Shown: positions 44,543 to 55,004 of the stretch, in pieces
Layout: every line of letters starts with the position of its first letter
How positions within the stretch are numbered: position 1 is the stretch's first letter
Notes under the pieces: model-generated
The model's database searches: none
Seen by the model: only the letters and a program-made list of their open reading frames with translations
Told to the model about the DNA's origin: nothing
NCBI RefSeq assembly: GCF_000001735.4
Contig: NC_003070.9
Location: forward strand, 26,397,971-26,461,970
Direction of reading: 5' to 3'
DNA length: 64,000 nucleotides
Source: Arabidopsis thaliana
Taxonomy: Eukaryota; Streptophyta; Magnoliopsida; Brassicales; Brassicaceae
Translations under genes and position numbers: made by a program

Positions 44543-47500
44543 ACAAAAAAAAAATCAAGTTGCGAAGTATATATAATTTGTTTTTTTGTTTGGATTTTTA
44601 AGATTTTTGATTCCTTGTGTGTGACTTCACGTGACGGAGGCGTGTGTCTCACGTGTTTGTTTTCTCTTCAAATCTTTTATTTTGGCGGGAAATTTTGTGT
44701 TTTTGATTTCTACGTATTCGTGGACTCCAAATGAGTTTTGTCACGGTGCGTTTTAGTAGCGTTTGCATGCGTGTAAGGTGTCACGTATGTGTATATATAT
44801 GATTTTTTTTTGGTTTCTTGAAAGGTTGAATTTTATAAATAAAACGTTTCTATTATATGAAGGAAAAAGTACATTGAACTCAATAATGGTCGTGGAGAAG
44901 GTTAATAGCTACGTGAGAGGATAATATGAGTAGTGGTGAGATTTGATTTTGGTGTGGCCTGTGGGAGCACGAAGCATGTGAACATGTGTGTTGTGGATCG
45001 AGTGTATGTTTTATTGAACGACGAACGTAAAAAGACAAAAGAAAATTGTATTTGTTTAAGACCAAAAGAAAAAAAAAAGTATTTAATGTTCAAAATGTAA
45101 TAACCTTCCTCATTTTTGCCATAATTAAACACATTTCTTTGTTTTTGTTTTTTTGGGCAAAAGATTAAGGGTTTTATATACCTATTTTAACAACAGTAAA
45201 TATACAAAAGAAAATCAAATTATGAAAAAAACAAATTACAAAAGAAGTAAAAAATAGTGGTTAATTTCTCTCTTGATTTTAGTAAAGAGGAACAATTAAT
45301 AGGAGCAGTAGCATACATGTGATGTTGATCTGTCTCCATGTCAGAGAAAGTGGTCTCACCACGAAACCATAACGTAGCTACACCGTTCTATCTCTCTCGA
45401 ACCCCTCAAACATTAGCCACACAAAAATACCATCTTTGACTATCCATTTATATATGTATGCACACGATTTTACAAGTAAAAAAGGAAATAAGAAGTGAAA
45501 GAAAAAGAAAAAAACTTACTGCAAAACAAAACATTTTACAAAAGTGTGTTTTAATCTTATAACTAAGTTGGTTTGTGCCGACAGAAGTGCACCCCACGTC
45601 GAGAAAATGTCTCCATCCTCATAATTCTAGTTGATTAGTTTAGTAATGTGATTTATTTATTTTCCATCGACGACATTATTTGTTCACCCTCCAATGAACT
45701 AATCACTCGTCTCATAGTCATATGCTTTATACTAATCATTTACTTATCTATCGGATTACAACGTTATCTACTTTCTATAAATCCTCATGACGCTCCTCTT
45801 CTGTTTATTTATTATTTTGGTTTACCTCACTTTTCCCATTTTTCAACCATACACTGATAATATTGACATAAACAAATTTTAAATCCAAATATCAAACATG
45901 CACTGTTACCATTTTGATTCCACTCAAATGTACGTAAGGAAATGTGTTACTGCTTTTACTCTCGTACTAGTCACTATTTATTAACTTTTTCTTTCCTTTT
46001 ACAAAAGGTTGGCATGGTTTTGTAAAATTCATGACATGAATTATGAATATAAATGGTATGTTGTAAGAGCAGAGCATCAATATGACATGACAACCTGAAC
46101 GTGAACCAGATGGAGTTATAAATAAATACGTACAAGATAACTATTACAGGAATATAAATACAAAATATCTTTATAAGAGAAAGAATAGAAGCTTCACCCA
46201 CTACTATTTAATCTAAAATGATGCAAAAGTAAAGAGAGAGTATGGTTAGGTGATTAGCAACTGCTAAATGCTAATTATAAATAAATAATGACCAGCCCAC
46301 ACATTTGGACATATTAATCATCGGGGGATTACCTTTATCATTGTTTATTAACTTTTTATTTATTTTAATTCTCTTGCGGGTTTTGATTAGGACACACGGG
46401 GACACAAAGGGACCTAAGCTTATATATCAGCGTATAAAGACAATCATCTTTTAATTACTATCTTAATTGATCCTTGTCCTGTTATTTGGTACACGCGTTT
46501 GCCATTAGTTGCATACCTTTTTGTATCATACACTTCACGAGCACTTGGTTTCTCAAACAGAATATACATTAATTTTCTTATAGAATAATGGATAATGACA
46601 ACTAATGGGAATGGGGTAGAGACAAAACAATGAAATTATATGACAGGAGTTGCATTCATTTTAATTTATAGAAAATGGGCAGATTTATTAGTATTACTTT
46701 ACATACACATGTAGTCATGTAGATGTATATGAGTTTGTATCGTGTATATAAGCGCATGTAGATCATGTGGATATTAGTAGGAATAAAAACAGAATATATA
46801 ATACGCATATTTTTAACCAAATCGCCTATTTATACATTCGTATTTCATAGCTATTTTGATCATTTCTTCATAATTATACACTACGTACATGTTACCATTA
46901 CATGCAATCTATATCAAACTCACGTTACTCACCTCTCCGACTACTAATCAAGTACGTAATGGGATTTAATTATAAGCACATACAAAAGCATATTTTAACA
47001 TTTGTTCTTAAAGCGAAACAGAAGAAAAAAGAAATGCGAGGGAATATATGCTAGAACATGTAGAAACAAAGTTTGCACATGGATTCTTTATTTGCCTTTA
47101 ATCTTTAGAGAAGAAGATACACTATATATTCATTAAAATAATCAAACTTTGGATGCTTGAAAAGTAGAAAGAATTATAAAGTGATATATGAGATGATATT
47201 TAGTGAAGGAATCATTAAAATAAAAAATAAAAGAAAAGAGAGAACAGAGAAGAATCAATGGTGGCATGGCCCGACTCGTAGGGCGTGAGAGAGTGAGTGA
47301 ACTTAGTTTCTCGAGGGAGCGTCTCTCATTTGTATTTTACTTTAGAAAAAAAATCGTGGGTTTGCTTTTTGTTGTTTATGGTCACAAACCAAGATTTAGT
47401 CACTATTGCACTTTCATATCTCTAGTGGACAACGACGTTTCCTCCTTCCCAAAGTCCTTTGTTTCATCATCAATCACTCTTTACCTAACCCAACCTATTC

Positions 47501-48359
47501 ATGTTGTTTACAAGGACACTCGCACACACGTGTGACCGAAGTTCGAACCATATAACCAGGCACAGTTAGAATATAGTTTCGATTCTTTTTGATTAATGTA
47601 AAAAGAGTGTAAGGAAAAAAGAGGATGAACGTGAGAGAAAGGAAATGAGCATAAAAGAAAACCAATGAGCATTGAGCACAGTGACTGAAAGCAATAAAGT
47701 AAGATTGTAAGTTTTTTTTCAGATTGAATTTTTTTTACAGAGACTTCAGCAAAGGGATGAAAAAGTAGAAAGTAGAAAGCGAAAGGCATTTTTTTTTTAT
47801 GGGGGCGAAAGCAAAAGCGGATTAGAGAGGAGAAAGCTTTGTTTTAGTTAAAGAAAGACAAAAAGGAATGTAACACTCTTTTAGATTTGACATTAAAGAA
47901 GCTTGCGAATGTGACTTTGTAGGAGCCATATATCAATAATACATTGAATCCACATCATAGCTATAAATTAGTCATTTCTCTAATCACCATGCTTAATAAG
48001 ATTTTCAATATGGGCATTGTTGTGATTTGGGCTATGACTTGGGAAAAGGCTAAAGACCCATTTGTAAAAAGTCGGTGACTTCACAATTTGTAGATCAAGG
48101 TCTTAGAATTTCACTATCCTAAGTCTTAACTAGTCCAAGCCATCCATTCACTAAAGCTTCAAGTCTCAAATCAGTGTAACAACAACATTCTCTGTGTTCT
48201 TGTCAATGTCAACACCAAAATTAAATCTCTGCAACTCAAAAATCTCTAAATCTTCTTCTCGTGAATCGAATTTACACATGGTATCACATCTAGGGTACTT
48301 CTAGGGATAAGAGACTTACGCTATTGCTCTATGTTCATTGAACAACTCCTTCAATATCC

Positions 48360-50039
48360 TCAGGTGTCACTGAGTTGCAACTTCTTTCTCTCCTGCCCCA
48401 GCTGTGACACAACAAAGAACTGTATAAATATGACATGAAACGCAAATATTACATTTATTACTTGGTATTGACACTTACCACATGCTTTACTCGTTCATTG
48501 ACCATACGGGGTCCTCCATAGACACAATCAGAATGATAAGGGCTACGAATAAACACATCTCCCATTACCAGCATTTCTTTGTTCACCCAGCGTATAGGAA
48601 GCCTGGAGAATGCAGCATCACATAACAATGAATAAAAAAAGAGTATATGCTAAAAGTCAATAGAATGATTATCATCATAAGCATAAAACCATTTGTCACC
48701 ACGGTTCTTAGATGCAAAACAGGGAAAACTCAAGGTCCACAACATAAGTAGCCTCTGACCATGTCGAGTTTTATATAATGTAACTCACCCCAAGGTAGCA
48801 AAAACTACATAATTACTTTCTTTGACAATTTTACTCCATTGTAGCTTATACTTTCAGCAATGCCATGACAAGTAGTCCAAGTGTCCAACATAAATAAACT
48901 CTAGTAAAGATTTGTGACTTGATAGCAGCAACAACTGAAGCATAGCTAAAGACACAATTCGTCAAATATATAGTCCCAAAAAGCTTGCATCTTCTAAAAA
49001 CCACAAGCAATAAAAACGCTATGCCATGACAAGTATGAAAACTCTAGTAAAGATGTGAGATATGATGCTAATTTACAGGCATTTTCACAGTAGCAACAAA
49101 TGAAGCAAAGCAAAAGACACAATCAACCATAGCGCAAATATTAGTTCCAAATAACTTACATCTTCTGGAAACCAAGAACAATACAAACACTAAATTGAAT
49201 CCAGATTCAAAAACTAAACGATTCACAGTTACTTATATAAGCAAGCATCTGATCCAACCCTCGTTGCTAACAGAAACAAAGCACAAATCTGTTCACAAAA
49301 AGTAGCAAAAGCAGTAACAATGTAAGCTATTGTTATCTTCTTCACACAAAGAACTAACAAAAACCATTAACAAGATTTCAAACACTACTGGATTGTATTA
49401 AAATCATCATCATCATCCATTCAATATAAAGAACCAAAGAGATCCTTACGTCTTAGAAATCGCGTCAAAGATCATCTGCCCTTCTGCGGTAACACCAAAA
49501 CCAATCTTCTCGACGTTACTGCATAATACATTAATCAAAATCAGTGATAAAATCGAAACAATCATAGAGATTTTCACAACAAATTGCAAAAACTATCACC
49601 TAATAGCATGATTCTCTTTCTCTATGAGTCCATCAAGATTAACCAAAGTATTTTTAGCGAGACGTTCCTTAACCCTCCCCAGATTCTTCATCTCCGTTAT
49701 GTAATTCACATTCACCATCCGTAAGGATTTCGAATCCAGAGGTTTAGGCTTCGTGCCTTCTTGTAAAATCACTAATCCGTCAAGGAATACGCGAAAACAA
49801 ACACAAGAAGATGAAATCAAGAAGGCGAAGTAGCAGAGATAAGAATCTACGAGCTGCGAGTAGCGATTTCGAAAAAGGATATCGAAAACGGCGAAGTTGG
49901 GTTCAGAATCATAAGCCAAGACGATGCCATTGAACTGATCTCCGGTGGTCAGCTTGACAGCGTATACCTTCCCCACCTCGAATTTCTCGTCCTCTCCTCC
50001 GCTGTCTACTTTAGCCACCGTAGCACTTGCTGGTTTCAT
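48360..50039 (-). CDS. LSM12-like RNA-processing protein, with an AT-AC intron
   Basis: Five exons (50039-49883, 49762-49600, 49518-49450, 48602-48479, 48401-48360) give 184 residues. The N-terminal Sm/Lsm-like fold reads FEVGKVYAVKLTTGDQFNG, IVLAYDSEPNFAVFEEGTKP, LRMVNVNYITEM. The C-terminal anticodon-binding-like domain reads NVEKIGFGVTAEGQMIFDAI, then LPIRWVNKEMLVMGDVFI. The order matches LSM12, linked to ataxin-2-type RNA complexes. Intron 1 (49882-49763) begins ATATCCTTTT and ends AC, with TTCCTTGAC at 49787-49779 as branch site: a minor-spliceosome AT-AC intron. Reading through it gives a 147-residue frame that breaks the Lsm strand. I recall At1g70220. Confidence 0.88.
48861..49189. 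repeat. imperfect tandem duplication inside intron 3 of the LSM12-like gene
   Basis: Copies at 48861-49018 and 49022-49189 share tgccatgacaagta, actctagtaaagat, then aaagacacaat, then catcttct with small gaps. It accounts for part of the unusually long (847 bp) intron. Confidence 0.65.
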
Positions 50040-50250
50040 GGCGGCGAACGAACTCTCCGGCGGTTTCTAAATCGCGGTTTTGAAAAAGTGACGGTTGCAA
50101 AATATCTTGGTTTATGGCGCGTGGACAATTAATAACAAACTGTAACCGTAAATGGGCTTCTGTTCAGAGCTATATAGGCCCATATAAACCTATCCTGGGT
50201 CGTCACTATTTAAGCTATTACCAGGCGTAATTTATTAATATAGCCCAATT
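50040..50250 (-). promoter_or_regulatory. LSM12-like gene promoter with site II motifs
   Basis: TGGGCT at 50153-50158, GGCCCA at 50177-50182 and AGCCCA at 50242-50247 lie within 210 bp upstream of the start codon. The three motifs match the TCP-bound site II type. Confidence 0.55.
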
Positions 50251-52418
50251 AGAGTTTAGACCAGCTTACTCTTGACTCTTGAGCTTTGCATATAAGTTTT
50301 TTTTTTTTTTACAGAAATTTCAATTATTTTCACAAAGTATATACAATACTATTCTTATCCACTGGTAGACCTTTTGTTACTTAATAAGATGTTTATGCTA
50401 GATTTATTTTTATTTTACTTTTATTTTATTTTATTTTATTTTTATGTCTTTTTGTTAACTGCTTATGATGCTAGATATTAAGAGGAAAATGAAGTGATCC
50501 AGCTGGCATAAATTAAACTAATCATTTTATATTTTGTCAAAAGAGAAATTATTGGAAGCTGGTGAGCTACTACATCACCATTATCTCCTGTCACTACTTT
50601 TAATTTTCAAATCCTGAGTGTCAGTCTTTGAATGTTGGTTCTAAATCTTTACTAGATTTGTTTTTTCTTTTCATAATAATATTTAAATTTAAATAACAAT
50701 TAACTGAAATCGCAGTGGGATGATTTGAATCTTGGTCATCTGACAATTTGTTTTTTTACCACGAATTTGGAAAAATTAAGTTTAATGTTTTGACCATTAA
50801 TTTTATTGATGATTTTATTAGGCAAAGATGATTGGTTTGGGTAACAATTTGAATGATCAGAAAGAGGAGGGCACATGGAAGAATGGAATGGACCGAAGTT
50901 AACGGAGATGAAGACAACAAGTCGAAACACTCATCGCAAAACAAAACTATATAACACATCTTTCATCACATGTTGTTTGAGTCTATCTTCCACATGCGTT
51001 CTACACATAATGTTTGTGTCCACTTTATATTATTGACATTTAACAGCTATTAATTATGATGTAGTGGACAATTACTATCTCAAAATTCTTGTTTTACTAG
51101 CAGCTAGATTATTAAAATTAGTGATTTATATGTAAGTTTTTGATCCACATTTTTTTTTCAGTATTGAAATTGATATATATGTGTAGACTAGCATTTCACT
51201 GTTATATTTACCCATACTTGATCATAATTAGGTCAAGTGTACTATTCAGTACAAACTGCATGCGTCGTGAATCTGTGAAATCTTATTTTGAACTACAAAT
51301 ACAAATGTATCTTTTATTGCTCTAAAAGTTTTTACCGTCTAGTAAAATGATTACATGTTGGTGGGTAAAATGAATCATCTCTGCGTTGACTATGCCATGA
51401 AATCATTGATGCCGTACAACAGGCATCACTGTTTCTATCATAAAAATTGTGTAAAAGTGTCAAACTTTACTAACGTCACTCATCTAACAGTTAAAAAAAG
51501 ATGTGTGAAGTGTCTAAAACTTTACTAACTTCATTTAACAGTGATTTAATTATTCCTCATGAGACATAAATAAATATTCGAATGATTAAGACTTCACTTC
51601 AGATAACGCTTAAGAAAAGTCTTTTGAACTACGTTGCTTACGTGTCACCATCTAATTATAGGATATTAGGATTAATTAACTTAATCAAACCACATCGCGG
51701 CATCTGTGTACACTGACAATTATACCCTGACACGAGCAAAGCCAGAAAGAATGTCATCGACGCACATTATCCAAGGCTAATTTCGTCATTTACCATATTC
51801 AGACTAAAGCCATCAGCGTCTGTACAATTTCAGACTGGCGGCCACTCACTGAACAAAGACAACTTCCTTCTCCACCACAAACTAATAAATTTGTATTGAT
51901 AATTTGATATAATCTTAATATATTTTAGCAACCAAATGATGATACTATGATAGTCCAAACATATTAATAAATCTCCTTAACAAACTTTTAAAACCTCATT
52001 AACGAAAAGTGAACAGAATCTTGAGTAAAAAAAAATAAAAAAAAAATCGTGCATATATTCATATGCGGTGGACAATTATTTAGAATTTCTCTACGCAACA
52101 AAAAAAAAGTAAAGAAAACCTACTTACAACTCCGGAAAATTATTTATATATTTTTCATGTGGAAAATATTGTAAATTAAGCACAAATAATAGCATTGACA
52201 TAGACAAATAATAAAGATTTTGAGTAAAATATACCTCCATGGTCCAAAAAGGACCAAAACCATTGAACCACTCGTCTCGTCTCTTCCACATAAAACAAGA
52301 ACAACAACCAAAAAACGATGTGACATATACTTAGAAACAAGCTCCATATCAATAATCAAAAACACGAAAGCCAAAATAAAAGAGAGAAAAAGAAGATAAG
52401 TTGTTCTATGTTCCTGAA
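50251..52418. other. intergenic, AT-rich
   Basis: No coding frame with a recognisable domain. Poly-T and (ATTTT)n-like stretches near 50.3-50.45 kb. The last 300 bases are the promoter and leader of AXY4. Confidence 0.5.
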
Positions 52419-53754
52419 ATGGGATTAAACGAGCAACAAAATGTTCCAAGTCAGAGGAAGATCATAGTTTTTATAGTCTTAGCTTTTATACCAATAGCTC
52501 TGTTTCGACTCTGTTTTAATAATCCATTCTCCTCCATTAAAGACACCTCTCTTCAAGACTCTGCAGCTAACGTTGTGATCACTAGCTTCTCTTCATCTTC
52601 TCAAGGTAATTATTCAACTTCTTCAATATTGTGTATATCCAAAAACTGAATGGATTTTTTTAACTTTAGGGTTGTTTTCTAAATCTGCAGAAGAAGAAAG
52701 CCAAGAGAGTTTTGATCATATACAAGATGAACCTTTATGCGATTATACGCAAGGGAACTGGGTCAGAGACGAGATTGGTCCACTCTACAATGGTTCAACA
52801 TGTGGAACAATCAAGGATGGTCAGAATTGTTTCCGCCATGGTAGACCTGATTCCGGTTATCTTTACTGGAAATGGAAACCAAACGAATGCGATATACCGA
52901 GATTCGACTCGAACCGGTTTCTTGATCTTATGAGAGATAAGCATCTAGCTTTTATCGGTGATTCCATGGCTAGAAATCAGCTTGAGTCTCTTTTATGCTT
53001 GCTCTCTACCGTCTCTAGCCCTGATCTCGTCTATAGAAACGGAGAAGACAATAAATTCAGAAGATGGCGTTTCGAGTCACACAACGTCACTGTCTCGGTT
53101 TACTGGTCCCCGTTTTTGGTGGCCGGTTTAGAGAAATCGGGAAACTTGGACCACAATGTATTGCACATAGACCGCGTGGATGAGAGATGGGGCAATGATT
53201 TAGAACGTTTTGATACGGTCGTAGTCTCTGTGGGACATTGGTTTCTGCATCCAGCGGTTTACTACGAGTCTGGTTCGGTTTTGGGATGTCATTCTTGTGA
53301 AACAAGTAACTGTACCGAGGTAGGGTTTTATGATGTATTTAGAAAAGCGATAAGAACAACGTTGAGAGCGGTTGCTGGAAGTGGTCGTGAGGTGATCTTG
53401 ACGACATTTTCGCCATCACATTTTGAAGGACGGCCTTGGGACAGTCTCGGCGCATGTAACATGACCAAGCCGTACGAAGGGAAGGTTTTAGAAGGTCTGG
53501 ACTTGGACATGCGCAAAATAGAAATTGAGGAATATACGGCGGCTGCGGCTGAGGTGAGGTTAGAGGTGTTGGACGTGACGGCTATGTCGGTACTGAGACC
53601 AGACGGACATCCTGGTCCGTACATGTACGCGGACCCGTTCAAGAACGGTGTACCGGAGAGAATTCCTAATGATTGTTTGCATTGGTGTCTACCTGGTCCT
53701 GTCGACACGTGGAACGAGATCATGATCGAGATGTTGCGGCGATGGAAGGTTTAA
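52419..53754 (+). CDS. AXY4: xyloglucan O-acetyltransferase, TBL family
   Basis: Exons 52419-52605 and 52691-53754 encode 416 residues of a Golgi type II protein. A short cytosolic tail leads to the helix at 14-32 (KIIVFIVLAFIPIALFRL). The TBL domain begins CDYTQGNWV, the catalytic GDS motif is IGDSMARNQ (152-154) and the C-terminal DxxH is DCLHW (Asp390, His393), giving the Ser-Asp-His triad. AXY4/TBL27 puts O-acetyl groups on galactosyl residues of xyloglucan side chains. The upstream open frame lacks an ATG before 52419. A second acceptor 21 bp upstream (exon from 52670) also keeps the frame and would add seven residues (LFSKSAE region). The 416-residue form matches what I recall for At1g70230. 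Confidence 0.95.
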
Positions 53755-55004
53755 ATGATGAACATTGATTGTTGAAGATCCTATGATATCATTCATTTAC
53801 ACGCATATGACAAAAGAACAAAATGTGTAATAATTTTTTGGGATTTCAAAAAGTAGCTAGGTAGTTTATTTTCTTGGATTAGATACGAAAAAAACAGACA
53901 TGGATGATACTCTTTTTTGTTGGTTATTTCTTCCGTTCTTCAAACCATGGAGGAGTACAAAAAATAGTTGAACATTTATTTATTTTTTGCAATATATTCA
54001 AATTAAGTAATTACATGTCATGTATACGTAGCTTTTTCTTGATTTGGAATAATCTTTCAATTATTGGCATTAAACTGTCCATGTACTACAGTAGCCACTA
54101 GCATGCCCGTTCTATTATATTAGGGCGTAGATAGCTGTGATAATGATTAGAATTCCAGTTGTATAACGGACTGCGTCAAGACAAAAAATAGTAAAAGTAA
54201 TTAATGGAGTTGTTGTAACTTGTAATAATTATGTCATCGCAAAGAACATTGTTATAACAATTTGAATAGCATTTGACCTATTAACTGGTGTATTAGATTT
54301 GAGTAAATTATAAGAGAGTTTTGTGGAAGCAAGTGGCAACTGGCAAGAAAGGGATGGGCACCGTGAATAAGAGGATATTTGAGATGTTCTATGCAATTTT
54401 GCAGGTATTTTTTGGGGTTTGTATTTGTGCAGAGCATAAATAGTAAGACCTAGAGATATGTTTTTTGTCTTCTATTTCCCAAACTTTTTTTTTTGTCTTT
54501 CAAGAGACAAACGATATTTTGTCTCTTTTTTCTGTTCAGAAGAGAATCTTCATTTTATTTGCCCTTTTCTAGTTTTCTTCCCCCAGATTTTGTTTACTCA
54601 ATGTCACAAAAAAAAAACAAAAAAAAACGATGAGATTAATAAAAATGGGCTTTTAGTGATTGGGCTTTGAGATTATGGGGGAGTACTTTTTAGTGATTGG
54701 GCTTCCTTATGGTTGTAACTTGTAAGGTACGATAGCTTTTGATTATTGAATGAAAACAGAGAGAAAGACTTTTTCTCTTTTTCCTTGAATGATCGGTTAA
54801 CAATTCTTTGGATTCAACGATTATCAAAAGTCAAGACGACGATAAGTTTCGGTATATTCTTGTTTTGGCTTTATCTCTTTGACTTCATATGTTTTGGTTT
54901 TGAGCCACTGAATTATATAATATTACAAAACCTCTAAAGCAAAATTAAAAGTAATTCAAAGAAAAAAAGCTCGACCTTCCATTACCATTTACCAAGAAAG
55001 AAAA
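53755..55004. other. 3' UTR, spacer and promoter of the LTP/thaumatin kinase
   Basis: No gene seen. A 17-bp direct repeat (ttttagtgattgggctt) occurs at 54651-54667 and 54688-54704, each with a TGGGCT site II motif. Short frames at 54458-54670 and 54746-54937 lack domains. Confidence 0.5.

Larger units (their letters stand above)
44011..48359. other. gene-poor AT-rich block
   Basis: The left end is CYCD1;1 3' UTR. The remainder has no gene I can support with confidence; a possible minus-strand unit at 44216-44655 is listed apart. Frames near 47.3-47.8 kb on both strands lack domains. The right end is 3' UTR of the LSM12-like gene. Confidence 0.4.

Noticed and set aside
47535-47552. tRNA B-box-like gttcgaacc
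   Set aside because: No matching A box or acceptor stem around it.
47266-47789. frames on both strands at 47.3-47.8 kb
   Set aside because: No domain, no splice partners, biased composition on both strands.
49596-50039. 147-codon continuous frame as the full Lsm protein
   Set aside because: It reads through the AT-AC intron and stops before the second domain; the spliced model keeps both domains intact.
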